From contig NZ_LQBQ01000039.1 in the NCBI RefSeq assembly GCF_001507595.1, positions 96,485 through 160,484 of the forward strand: 64,000 bases of DNA, written 5' to 3'. The stretch comes from Ruegeria marisrubri. Lineage in GTDB: Bacteria > Pseudomonadota > Alphaproteobacteria > Rhodobacterales > Rhodobacteraceae. The position numbers were made by a program, and so were the translations under genes. Positions 20,194 to 28,095 of the stretch are shown here, piece by piece (within the stretch, counting starts at the first letter, position 1; each line of letters opens with the position of its first letter). Under the pieces are notes generated by a model. The model was not told the origin of the DNA. It saw only the letters and a program-made list of their open reading frames with translations, and ran no database searches.

Positions 20194-22347
20194 GTGAACA
20201 ACATCGAACCGATCCGCAGCCAAAGCGTCCAGCCCGATCCGCGTCCCACGATTGCATCGCCGATCGAGGATGACGAGATCGATCTTGTCGCACTGTTCGG
20301 CACACTCTGGCGCGGCAAATGGTGGATCGTCGCCTGCATGGCGGCGGCGGTGATGCTGGCGGGCTACTGGGCGTATTTTGTTGCCGTGCCGGTCTATTCG
20401 ACGACGGCCCATGTGACGCTGGAAAACCGGCAGGGCCAGGTGGTGGACTTCGAAAACGTCGTCTCCGGTCTGTCCGGTGACCAGACCAGCATCAATACCG
20501 AGGTCGAGGTCCTGAAGTCCCGCGAACTCGCCAAGAAGCTGGTGCTCGAACTGGATCTGGTCAACGACCCCGAATTCAACCCGGATTTGCGCGAGGAAGG
20601 TGGTTTTGCCCCCCTGCAATTCATGCGGGGACTGATCGGCTCGACCGGGGAAGAGATGCCCAAGACGCCCGAACAGGTCGTGGAAGAGGTCACCACCAAT
20701 GTCCTCGAGGCATTCTCGATCTCGAATCTTCGCAACACCTATGTCTTCGCGATCACGGCAACGACCGAGGATCCGGCCAAGTCCAAGCTTTTTGCGGACA
20801 CGCTCGCCGACCTCTACATCCTCAACCAGCTTGACGTGAAATTCGAAGCGACCCAGCGGGCCACCGAATGGCTGTCCGAGCGGGTCGCGACGCTGCAGGT
20901 CGAACTGGAAACCGCCGAAGCAAAGGTCAAGGAGTTCAACGCCAAGGCCGAGTTGATCAGCCCCGAGGCGCTGGAGGCGCTGAACCGCCAGGCCAAGGAC
21001 ACCCGCGAACGCCTGAAAGCCACGTCGGAGCGGGCGGATGAGATCTCGGCCCGGCTCGAAACGTTGCAGGCCGCGGCGGCGTCGGGCGACCGTCAGGAAA
21101 TGGCGCGGGTCGCGGACAATCCGGCGCTGAACCAGAGCCTGGCGCGCGTCGAGGCCGGGACGATGCCGGCCGAGTTGTTCGACACCCAGTTCCAGAAGCT
21201 GATCCAGAGTGAAACCGTCGCGCTGGCGCGGGCGCAAAGCCAGGCGGACGGGCTGTCCCAGTCTCTGGCCAATATCGAAAGCCAGATCGAGCGACAGTCG
21301 AAAGACCTGGTGACGCTGCAGCAACTGACGCGCGAAGCGGAAGCGGCGCGGTCGATCTATGAGTACTTTCTTGGGCGCCTGAAGGAAACCTCGGTCCAAC
21401 AGGGTATTCAGCAAGCCGACAGCCGGGTCTTGTCGCAGTCGGTTCTGCCGACGCATCCGTCCGCGCCCAAGAAGTCGCGGATCATCGCACTGGCTGGCAT
21501 TCTCGGCCTCATGCTCGGTGCCGGGCTGGTTCTGCTCCGGGAGTTCATGAACAACACCTTCCGCACGCCGCAGCAACTGGAACAGGCCACAGGTGTCACG
21601 GTGATGGGGCAGGTTCCCAGCCTGCCCGCGAAGACGCGCAGCAACGTCATCGAGTATCTCAGGACGAAACCCACATCGGCAGCGGCCGAGGCCATACGCA
21701 ATCTGCGCACCTCGGTCATGCTCTCGAACGTCGACCGGCCGCCGCAGGTGATCATGCTCACCTCCTCCATTCCGGGCGAGGGCAAGACGACCCTCTCGCT
21801 GGCGCTGGCGCAAAGCTTTGCCGGTCTCAACAAGCGTGTCCTGCTGATCGAAGGCGACCTGCGACGGCTCGTTTTCTCGGAATACTTCTCTGCCGACGAC
21901 TACAAGTGTGGCCTGATTTCGGTTCTGGCCGGTGAGGCCTCGCTGACCGACTCGATTCGCCACATTTCAGCGGTCGGATCTGACGTGTTGCTGGGCGAGA
22001 AATTTGACTCCAATGTCGCCGACCTCTTTTCGTCCGAGCGGTTTGCCCGGATGATCGAGGAGGCCCGGTCAACTTATGACGTGATCATCGTGGATACGCC
22101 TCCGGTTCTGGTCGTTCCCGATGCCCGTACCATCGCCCAGCATGCCGACGCGCTGCTGTTTGCTGTCCACTGGGATTCAACCGATCAGGGGCAGGTTGCA
22201 GAAGGTCTGCGCATGCTGGAGAGCGTCAATTTCCGCCCCACCGGTCTGGTGCTGAGCCAGATCGACATGAAGGGCATGAAACGCTACGGCTATGGCGGCC
22301 AGTACGGGGCCTATTCACGCTACGGGCAGAAGTATTATTCGAACTGA
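20194..22347 (+). CDS. wzc: Polysaccharide co-polymerase / tyrosine autokinase, Wzc family
   Basis: A 717-residue inner-membrane protein. It has a Wzz-type N-terminus with membrane helices at ~46-70 and ~430-450, a long periplasmic coiled-coil region (~ 225-420), and a cytoplasmic BY-kinase domain. That domain has Walker A SSIPGEGKTTLS (~ 524-535), Walker A' VLLIEGDLRR (~ 549-558, with Glu in place of the usual Asp) and Walker B IIVDTPPVLV (~ 629-638). The tail is tyrosine-rich (YGYGGQYGAYSRYG), the site of cyclic autophosphorylation controlling chain length. It starts 52 bases after wza and is the last intact gene of the polysaccharide operon. Confidence 0.93.
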   Translation: MNNIEPIRSQSVQPDPRPTIASPIEDDEIDLVALFGTLWRGKWWIVACMAAAVMLAGYWAYFVAVPVYSTTAHVTLENRQGQVVDFENVVSGLSGDQTSINTEVEVLKSRELAKKLVLELDLVNDPEFNPDLREEGGFAPLQFMRGLIGSTGEEMPKTPEQVVEEVTTNVLEAFSISNLRNTYVFAITATTEDPAKSKLFADTLADLYILNQLDVKFEATQRATEWLSERVATLQVELETAEAKVKEFNAKAELISPEALEALNRQAKDTRERLKATSERADEISARLETLQAAAASGDRQEMARVADNPALNQSLARVEAGTMPAELFDTQFQKLIQSETVALARAQSQADGLSQSLANIESQIERQSKDLVTLQQLTREAEAARSIYEYFLGRLKETSVQQGIQQADSRVLSQSVLPTHPSAPKKSRIIALAGILGLMLGAGLVLLREFMNNTFRTPQQLEQATGVTVMGQVPSLPAKTRSNVIEYLRTKPTSAAAEAIRNLRTSVMLSNVDRPPQVIMLTSSIPGEGKTTLSLALAQSFAGLNKRVLLIEGDLRRLVFSEYFSADDYKCGLISVLAGEASLTDSIRHISAVGSDVLLGEKFDSNVADLFSSERFARMIEEARSTYDVIIVDTPPVLVVPDARTIAQHADALLFAVHWDSTDQGQVAEGLRMLESVNFRPTGLVLSQIDMKGMKRYGYGGQYGAYSRYGQKYYSN

Positions 22348-22688
22348 CCGTCCGCTTAGGCACCATCAGGTTCGGGACCGGGAGGGCGCCTGCTCTGCGA
22401 GGCGCTGTGCGAGCTAGCCAGCGACCAATTACGTTGCGGTCAAGGCGCGATCCGGGGTTTCCACGCCCTGTGGTAAACAGGCACCGGCGCACGCTGCGGA
22501 GTGATGTCCTCCGACCCTCCGGGAAGAAGCTCTTTTGGTTGTCCGAAGTATTGCGTCGAGTCGCTCAGGTGGCGCCCATTAGGCTGTGTCCCACAGCGCA
22601 GCTTATCTAACGTCAGCGCCAATGGGACAGTTTAGGGTGATTTGATAAGAGAGGGTTTCTGGCACATCGTAACCACCAAGGAGTGGAG
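22348..22688. other. Gene-free interval between wzc and the IS remnant
   Basis: No credible gene is seen here. A small hairpin after wzc, GCGCCT-GCTCTGCG-AGGCGC (22386-22405), could end the polysaccharide transcript. Further right, CTGTG-TCC-CACAG (22584-22596) and the word TGGGACAGTTTAGGG at about 22622 may belong to the left end of the decayed insertion element, whose first gene starts at 22689. I could not find a matching right inverted repeat. Confidence 0.4.
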
Positions 22689-23063
22689 ATGAGACAGAAA
22701 CCCGGAACCCGCAAGAGCCATGGCGAGAAGCTCGTCAAGGGGATCCGCCGCGCTACGCGCAAGCAGTATTCGGCGGAAGAGAAGATCAGGATCGTGCTGG
22801 ACGGCCTGAAGGGCGAGGACAGTATTGCAGAGCTGTGCCGCCGTGAAGGCATTGCGCAGAGCCTATATTACAGCTGGTCCAAGGAATTCCTCGAAGCTGG
22901 AAAGAAGCGTCTGGCAGGCGACACGGCCCGCGCTGCGACGTCGAGCGAAGTTAAGGACCTGCGCCGTGAGGCACGTGATCTGAAGGAGGTCGTGGCCGAA
23001 CAGGCTCTTGAACTGCGCCTGCTCAAAAAAAGCATGATCGCGGATGGGGACGACGACGAATGA
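22689..23063 (+). CDS. IS3-family transposase OrfA
   Basis: A 124-residue helix-turn-helix protein of the IS3/IS911 OrfA type. The DNA-binding part is residues ~20-70 (KQYSAEEKIRIVLDGLKGE, then SIAELCRREGIAQSLYYSWS). It is followed by a leucine-zipper helix (~ 85-115) used for dimerising with OrfB. ATG 22689 follows AAGGAG by 5 bases. It looks intact and ends with an ATGA overlap into the start of orfB, which is broken. It can no longer support transposition alone, since the catalytic OrfB is missing. Confidence 0.85.
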   Translation: MRQKPGTRKSHGEKLVKGIRRATRKQYSAEEKIRIVLDGLKGEDSIAELCRREGIAQSLYYSWSKEFLEAGKKRLAGDTARAATSSEVKDLRREARDLKEVVAEQALELRLLKKSMIADGDDDE

Positions 23064-23140
23064 GATATCCCGCATCTTAGAAACTGGAGATTATCCGGCT
23101 TGTTGGGTGTTCACAGTTGCCGACCAGGCGCACGTTGGAC
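23060..23140 (+). pseudogene. IS3-family transposase OrfB remnant (stop codon at codon 7, then truncated)
   Basis: The frame beginning at ATG 23060 reads MRYPAS, then TAG (23078-23080), then KLEIIRLVGCSQLPTRRTLD. This matches the usual start of IS3 OrfB proteins (MRYPASEKLEIIRLVEQS...), with the Glu codon changed to TAG. The similarity stops near 23140, about 20 bases before the tRNA gene, and no DDE catalytic domain follows. The element is a double knockout: nonsense mutation plus loss of most of orfB and the right end. Confidence 0.8.
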
Positions 23141-23162
23141 AATTTTGACACAATTTCTGAGG

Positions 23163-23239
23163 TGGCGACCCCGGCAGGATTCGAACCTGCAACCTGCCCC
23201 TTAGGAGGGGGCTGCTCTATCCAGTTGAGCCACGGGGCC
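23163..23239 (-). tRNA. tRNA-Arg (anticodon CCU)
   Basis: Folded by eye on the minus strand, 77 bases give a complete cloverleaf. The acceptor GGCCCCG pairs with CGGGGUC (one G-U), D-stem GCUC/GAGC, anticodon stem GCCCC/GGGGC with loop CUCCUAA, and T-stem GCAGG/CCUGC with loop UUCGAAU. The discriminator is G and CCA is encoded. The loop places CCU at positions 34-36, hence arginine for AGG codons. tRNA-Arg(CCU) genes are frequent integration sites for mobile elements, and here an IS remnant lies directly at the 3' side of the gene. Confidence 0.96.
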
Positions 23240-23354
23240 ACGCGAAGCACTGTCTAGCGGCCTTTTTTCGGATTGTCATCGCCTTTGCACAACAGTTGAA
23301 CCATTAATGCTGTTCGCGCTAGCATAAAAGAAAACAGACAGCACAGGTGCTTCG

Positions 23355-24380
23355 GTGACAACAGAAACAAAACGCCCGCTCACCCTTCGCGATGTCTCGG
23401 AAGCATCCGGAGTATCGGAAATGACGGTCAGCCGGGTGTTGCGAAACCGGGGCGACGTGTCCGAAGCCACCCGCGCCCGTGTTCTGGCCGCCGCGAAAGA
23501 GCTTGGATATGTTCCGAACAAGATCGCAGGCGCCCTGGCTTCGAACCGCGTCAACCTGGTCGCGGTGATCATCCCGTCGCTGTCGAACATGGTCTTCCCC
23601 GAGGTTCTGACCGGCGTCAACCAGGTGCTCGAGGGCACCGAGCTGCAGCCCGTGGTGGGCGTCACCGACTACCTGCCCGAGAAAGAGGAAAAGGTGCTTT
23701 ATGAGATGCTCTCGTGGCGTCCCTCGGGCGTGATCATCGCGGGGCTGGAACATACCGAGGCGTCGCGGGCGATGCTGAGTTCGGCCGGCATCCCGGTGGT
23801 CGAGATCATGGATACCGACGGCAAGCCGGTGGACGCGATGGTGGGTATCTCGCACCGCCGCGCCGGGCGCGAGATGGCGCAGGCGATTCTGAAGGCCGGG
23901 TATCGCCATATCGGTTTCATGGGCACCAAGATGCCGCTGGACCATCGGGCCCGCAAACGGTTCGAGGGCTTTACCGAAGTCTTGGGCAAGAACGGGGTCG
24001 AGATCGAGGATCGCGAGTTCTATTCCGGCGGCTCGGCCCTGGCCAAGGGGCGCGAGATGACCAAGGCGATGCTGGAACGGTCGCCGGAACTGGACTTCCT
24101 CTATTATTCCAACGACCTGATCGGGGCGGGTGGGCTGCTTTACCTGCTGGAGCAGGGGATCGACATTCCCGGCCAGATCGGGCTTGCCGGGTTCAACAAC
24201 GTGGAACTGTTGCAGGGGTTGCCGCGCAAGCTGGCCACCATGGACGCCTGCCGCCTGGAGATCGGGCGCAAGGCGGCCGAAATCATCGCCGCGCGGCTGG
24301 AAGACCCGGATGCGGATATCGAAACGCAAGTGATCCTGACCCCCAAGATCAGCTATGGCGACACGCTGAAGCGGCGCTGA
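23355..24380 (+). CDS. LacI-family transcriptional regulator (GntR-of-gluconate type)
   Basis: A 341-residue repressor starting at GTG 23355. The helix-turn-helix and hinge are at residues ~10-62 (TLRDVSEASGVSEMTVSRVLR, split after S). The periplasmic-binding-like sensor covers ~70-335 (AVIIPSLSNMVFPEVLTGVNQVL...). The wording is close to gluconate-operon repressors GntR. No sugar-utilisation genes flank it, so the target is unknown. The next gene starts 4 bases after its stop, so they may share a transcript by proximity. Confidence 0.85.
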   Translation: MTTETKRPLTLRDVSEASGVSEMTVSRVLRNRGDVSEATRARVLAAAKELGYVPNKIAGALASNRVNLVAVIIPSLSNMVFPEVLTGVNQVLEGTELQPVVGVTDYLPEKEEKVLYEMLSWRPSGVIIAGLEHTEASRAMLSSAGIPVVEIMDTDGKPVDAMVGISHRRAGREMAQAILKAGYRHIGFMGTKMPLDHRARKRFEGFTEVLGKNGVEIEDREFYSGGSALAKGREMTKAMLERSPELDFLYYSNDLIGAGGLLYLLEQGIDIPGQIGLAGFNNVELLQGLPRKLATMDACRLEIGRKAAEIIAARLEDPDADIETQVILTPKISYGDTLKRR

Positions 24381-24384
24381 GCCG

Positions 24385-25599
24385 GTGGCGCTGCAACGGC
24401 TGGACAATCGTGCCGCGCGAGCGTTGTTCCTGGACCGGCACGCGCTGGCCGAACAGCCCGCAGGCCCCGCAAGGGGCGCACATCTGCAGGGTCTGATCCG
24501 GCGTCTCGGCTTTGTCCAGCTTGACAGCATCAACACCGTGGCCCGCGCCCACGACATGATCCTGTTTTCGCGCCGCCCGACCTATCGCCCCGCGAATCTC
24601 AAGCGGCTCTACGAGCGCGACCGGGCGCTGTTCGAACACTGGACCCATGACGCGGCCGTCATTCCGATGGAGTTCTACCGCCACTGGCATCTGCGGTTTC
24701 AGCGCGATGCCGAATTGCTGCAGGCGCGGTGGAAGGCGTGGCGGCGCGGCGCGTTCGAACAAAAGTTCGAAGAGGTGCTGCAGCATATCCGCGACCACGG
24801 GCCGGTCAGTTCGTCGGATGTGGGAAAGGACGAGCGCAAGGGCTCGGGCGGTTGGTGGGATTGGCACCCGTCCAAGACGGCGCTGGAGTATCTCTGGCGG
24901 ACCGGGGCATTGACGGTCATCGGGCGCGAGGGGTTCCAGAAACGCTATGACCTGACCGAGCGGGTGATCGAGGCGCATCTGTGCCCCGGCGCGTCGCCAT
25001 GCGACGAAGAGGCGACGGTGGACTGGCTGTGCAACGCGGCACTCGACCGGCTGGGCTTTGCCACCTCGGGCGAACTGGCGGCGTTCTGGGACACGGTCCG
25101 CCCGGCCGAGGCAAAGCTGTGGTGTGAGCGGGAGCTTGCGCGCGGCGGTATCGAAACGGTTGAAATCGAACAGGCCGATGGCAGCCTGCGCAAGGTCTTT
25201 GCCCGCCCCGACGTGGCGGAACAGGCGGTGCGGGTTGGCCCGATGCCGGGGCGGATGCGGGTGCTCAGCCCGTTCGATCCGGCACTGCGCGACCGCAAGC
25301 GGGCCGAGCGGCTGTTCGGGTTCCATTACCGGATCGAGGTTTTCGTGCCCGAGGCGAAGCGCTCCTACGGCTACTACGTCTTTCCTCTGCTCGAAGGCGA
25401 CAGGCTGGTGGGCCGGGTCGACATGAAGGCGCACAGGGACCGGGGCGAGTTGCGGGTCCGCGCCCTCTGGCCCGAACGCACGGTTCGGTGGTCACAGGCC
25501 CGCACCCGGCGGTTGGAGGCCGAACTGGACCGGGTCCGGCGCTTTGCCGGGATGGACCGGGTTGCATTCGCTGATGGGTGGCTGCGCGAGCCGATGTAG
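24385..25599 (+). CDS. YcaQ/AlkZ-family winged-helix DNA glycosylase
   Basis: A 404-residue protein of the HTH_42 (YcaQ/AlkZ) family. In E. coli, YcaQ unhooks interstrand crosslinks and removes bulky N7-alkylguanine. The catalytic Gln-hydrophobic-Asp motif is at residues 45-47 (FVQLDSINTVARAHDMILFSR, split after the motif). The family C-terminal segment KSYGYYVFPLLEGD-like (~ 328-342) and GRVDMKAHRDRG are present. Length matches E. coli YcaQ (410). It begins at GTG 24385 directly after the LacI gene and converges on boxR with a 9-base gap. Confidence 0.82.
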   Translation: MALQRLDNRAARALFLDRHALAEQPAGPARGAHLQGLIRRLGFVQLDSINTVARAHDMILFSRRPTYRPANLKRLYERDRALFEHWTHDAAVIPMEFYRHWHLRFQRDAELLQARWKAWRRGAFEQKFEEVLQHIRDHGPVSSSDVGKDERKGSGGWWDWHPSKTALEYLWRTGALTVIGREGFQKRYDLTERVIEAHLCPGASPCDEEATVDWLCNAALDRLGFATSGELAAFWDTVRPAEAKLWCERELARGGIETVEIEQADGSLRKVFARPDVAEQAVRVGPMPGRMRVLSPFDPALRDRKRAERLFGFHYRIEVFVPEAKRSYGYYVFPLLEGDRLVGRVDMKAHRDRGELRVRALWPERTVRWSQARTRRLEAELDRVRRFAGMDRVAFADGWLREPM

Positions 25600-25608
25600 G
25601 CCGTTGGC

Positions 25609-26526
25609 TCAACCCAGGAACCCGCGCTCCTCGACCAACGCCCTGAGCTGCTCCAGCGAGGCCTCGACGCTTTGGCCGGATGTATCCAGTTGCGCCTCGG
25701 CCTTGCCATAGAGGGCCTCGCGGCTGGTCAGGATCGAACGGAGTTGCTCCATCGCCTCGGGGTTTCCCGCCATCGGGCGCTCGTCGCCCTGCGCCCGCAC
25801 CCGCTCCATATGCTCGACCGGCGAAGCGCGCAGCCAGACGGTGTGGAAATGGCTGAGCAGGGTGTTGTAGGTGTCGGGCTCGGCCACGATGCCGCCCGCC
25901 ACCGCCAGCACGAGCGCATCATGGGTCGCGATGATCCGCTGCACGGTCTGGGCCTCGAGCTTGCGATACCCTTCCTGCCCGTAGAGCGCCATGACCTCGG
26001 CCACCGGCATCCCGGCCTGTTCCTCGATGCCGTGGTTCAGTTCGACGAAAGGCAGGCCCAGCTCCTTGCCCAGAAGCCGCCCAAGCGTGGATTTTCCGGC
26101 CCCGCGCAGCCCCACGAGGCAGATCCGTCCGGCCCGCAGCACCTCCTTGGGCTCGGGGTTGAGCGCGCGCAGCACCGTCTGCTGCACGTCGCTGCTCGCC
26201 GAGCGAAACAGGTCGGCCACCCGCAGCGCGTCGGACTCCCACGGGTCATCTTCGCCCACCAGCCATTCGATCCGGTGATCGAGCGCGATTGCGACCCTCT
26301 GCAACAGGCCGATCGAGATGTTGCCTTCGCCGGCCTCCAACTGCGCCAGGTAGCGCGGGGAAACGCCCGAGATCTCGGACAGCACACGACGGGGGATGCC
26401 GCGGCGCTCGCGGGCCTTGCGCACGCGCTCGCCCACGCGGGCGATCAGCGCCGACACCGAGGCCTCGGCAAGATCAGAGCCGCTTTGCGATGTGCTGTCG
26501 CCCCTGAAATTGGTGATCTCGCTCAT
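25609..26526 (-). CDS. boxR: BoxR: XRE-type regulator fused to a shikimate-kinase-like domain
   Basis: A 305-residue regulator. The helix-turn-helix covers residues ~25-85 (RVRKARERRGIPRRVLSEI, then SPRYLAQLEAGEGNISIGLL). The C-terminal half (~ 133-305) is shikimate-kinase-like with the P-loop GLRGAGKSTLG at 139-149. BoxR/BzdR proteins use this second domain to bind benzoyl-CoA and then release their DNA targets, so they repress aerobic (box) or anaerobic benzoate genes until the inducer appears. It is the last gene of the minus-strand box series. TGCA repeats of the kind described for this family occur in three intergenic spots upstream (31265-31405, 34268-34341, 39378-39420). Confidence 0.93.
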   Translation of the reverse strand: MSEITNFRGDSTSQSGSDLAEASVSALIARVGERVRKARERRGIPRRVLSEISGVSPRYLAQLEAGEGNISIGLLQRVAIALDHRIEWLVGEDDPWESDALRVADLFRSASSDVQQTVLRALNPEPKEVLRAGRICLVGLRGAGKSTLGRLLGKELGLPFVELNHGIEEQAGMPVAEVMALYGQEGYRKLEAQTVQRIIATHDALVLAVAGGIVAEPDTYNTLLSHFHTVWLRASPVEHMERVRAQGDERPMAGNPEAMEQLRSILTSREALYGKAEAQLDTSGQSVEASLEQLRALVEERGFLG

Positions 26527-26618
26527 GCTTCCCGTGCCGTTGGTGAAAAATATTGCACAAATTACGATGGGTGCGCGTCAGGGGCAATCGGAATTGCCCT
26601 TTGATGGCGCGGCCTCCG

Positions 26619-27803
26619 TCAGTAGGTCTCCACGTGATAGCGGCCTTCCTCGCGCATCCGGTCGCGCAGCTCGGCCCAGTTCAGGCCCAGCCCGCGCGCG
26701 ATGTCCTTGAACGCTTCGTCAACGCCCTGCTCCATCGCCTTCAGGCCGCAGATATAGATGTGGCCCTTGGGGTTCTGCAGCAGTTCCCCGACCTTCTCGG
26801 CCTCCTCGCGCAGCTTGTCCTGCACATAGTGCTTGGGCTCTCCCTCCTGTCGGGAAAAGGCGAAATGCTTGGACATGAACTCTTCCGGGACTTTCTTGAG
26901 CGGTCCGAAATAGGGCAGTTCCCGCGGGCGGCGGGCGCCGAAGACCAGCATCAGCGAGCCCTTGAGCGAGGGGTATTCCCGCTGCCGTCGCATGGTGAAT
27001 GCGCGGAACGGGGCCGAGCCGGTGCCGGTGCAGATCATCAGCAACTTCGCGTCCGGGTCCGCGGGCAGCAGGAAGGTCGCGCCGAATGGCCCCGTCACCT
27101 GCACCGTGTCGCCCGGTTTCAGATCGCAGACATAGTTGGAACACAGCCCCTTCTCCTCGCGCTTCACGGTCAGCGAGAGGTTGTTGAAGTTGGGCCGTTC
27201 GCCGTCACGGGGGCTGGAGACCGAGTAGAGCCGGGGCAGGTGCGGGTTGCCGGCCTCGTCCGTGCCCAGCGGGATGATCCCGATGCTCTGGCCTTCGAGA
27301 ACGGGGAAAGGCAGCGAGCCGAAATCCAGGATGATGTGCCGGACATCGCTGTCGCTGTCCTCGGCGGTCAGGCGGAAATTGCCGGTCACCTTCGCCTCGG
27401 CGGGCCTGCCCAGGCCATACATGCTGACGGTTGGTTTCGAGGCCGTCGCCGGAGCCTTCGCCTTGCCGCCCGCGCCCTTGTGCGCCTCGGCCAGCAGGGC
27501 CGATATGGCATCGTCCATCGCCTCAAGCCCGCCCTCGTCGCCGGCGATCTCCTGTTGCTCGGGCAGTTCCATCCAGCCGTATTGATCCTCGAGCGAATAG
27601 GGCTGGGTCACCACCCGCCAGTTGTCGATCGAGCCGGTCGGGCAGACGGGGATGCAGTCCATGCAGTATTTGCACTTGGAGGCATCCACCACGACGTTCA
27701 TGTCGTCATGTTCGATGGCCTGCTCGGGGCAGGTCATTTCGCAGGTGTAACACCGGATGCAGATTTCCGGGTCGATCAGGTGCTGCTTGAGCGGCTGGTT
27801 CAT
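26619..27803 (-). CDS. boxA: Benzoyl-CoA 2,3-epoxidase reductase subunit BoxA
   Basis: A 394-residue reductase that passes electrons from NADPH through FAD and two [4Fe-4S] clusters to BoxB. The ferredoxin part has two Cys-x2-Cys-x2-Cys-x3-Cys motifs, at C15/C18/C21/C25 and C44/C47/C50/C54. The flavin reductase part contains RLYSVSSPRDG (~ 207-217) for FAD and CTGTGSAPFRAF (~ 284-295) for NADPH. Start ATG 27803 overlaps the TGA of the preceding 58-residue gene by 4 bases, so translation of the two is probably coupled. Confidence 0.95.
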   Translation of the reverse strand: MNQPLKQHLIDPEICIRCYTCEMTCPEQAIEHDDMNVVVDASKCKYCMDCIPVCPTGSIDNWRVVTQPYSLEDQYGWMELPEQQEIAGDEGGLEAMDDAISALLAEAHKGAGGKAKAPATASKPTVSMYGLGRPAEAKVTGNFRLTAEDSDSDVRHIILDFGSLPFPVLEGQSIGIIPLGTDEAGNPHLPRLYSVSSPRDGERPNFNNLSLTVKREEKGLCSNYVCDLKPGDTVQVTGPFGATFLLPADPDAKLLMICTGTGSAPFRAFTMRRQREYPSLKGSLMLVFGARRPRELPYFGPLKKVPEEFMSKHFAFSRQEGEPKHYVQDKLREEAEKVGELLQNPKGHIYICGLKAMEQGVDEAFKDIARGLGLNWAELRDRMREEGRYHVETY

Positions 27804-27976
27804 GAAACCTCGCGTCTCTTGGTCAGGATGACGTCGGGCAGAACCAGCGTGTCGATCAGGGCCTCGCACAGCCCGGCACAATCGGAACAGCCGACGCAGG
27901 GGCCTTGCAGCGCGGATACCTGACCGGCGAGGGCGGCGAGTTTCGGTGTCTCGGCCTTGGAACGGTTGATCTGCAT
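27800..27976 (-). CDS. 58-residue four-cysteine protein coupled to boxA
   Basis: A small protein starting at ATG 27976 and ending in a 4-base ATGA overlap with boxA. Its only landmark is CVGCSDCAGLC, a Cys-x2-Cys-x2-Cys-x3-Cys pattern at residues ~28-38, which is the spacing of a [4Fe-4S] ferredoxin half. The sequence after it (EALIDTLVLPDVILTKR) is well behaved coding sequence. I do not know a characterised function. Since BoxA already has two such motifs, this could be a third electron-transfer or cluster-assembly piece for the BoxAB system. A longer open frame to 28249 overlaps the end of boxB and is rejected. Confidence 0.7.
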   Translation of the reverse strand: MQINRSKAETPKLAALAGQVSALQGPCVGCSDCAGLCEALIDTLVLPDVILTKRREVS

Positions 27977-28095
27977 TGCGGGTCTCCCCCTTGTGAACAA
28001 GCCGGGTCCGGCGAACAGGACGATTTGCAGGTCCGACAATCCGGTCTTGGTCACGAATTGTGTCCGGTCGCGGAACCCGGCGTGAAGTTTCTGTC

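Noticed and set aside
20065..21963. A 632-codon minus-strand frame antisense to wzc
   Set aside because: wzc has clear Walker and tyrosine-tail motifs on the plus strand, and the antisense frame has shadow composition.
23163..23239. Genomic-island boundary at tRNA-Arg(CCU)
   Set aside because: No integrase gene and no second copy of the tRNA 3' end were seen in the window. The IS remnant alone does not show an island.
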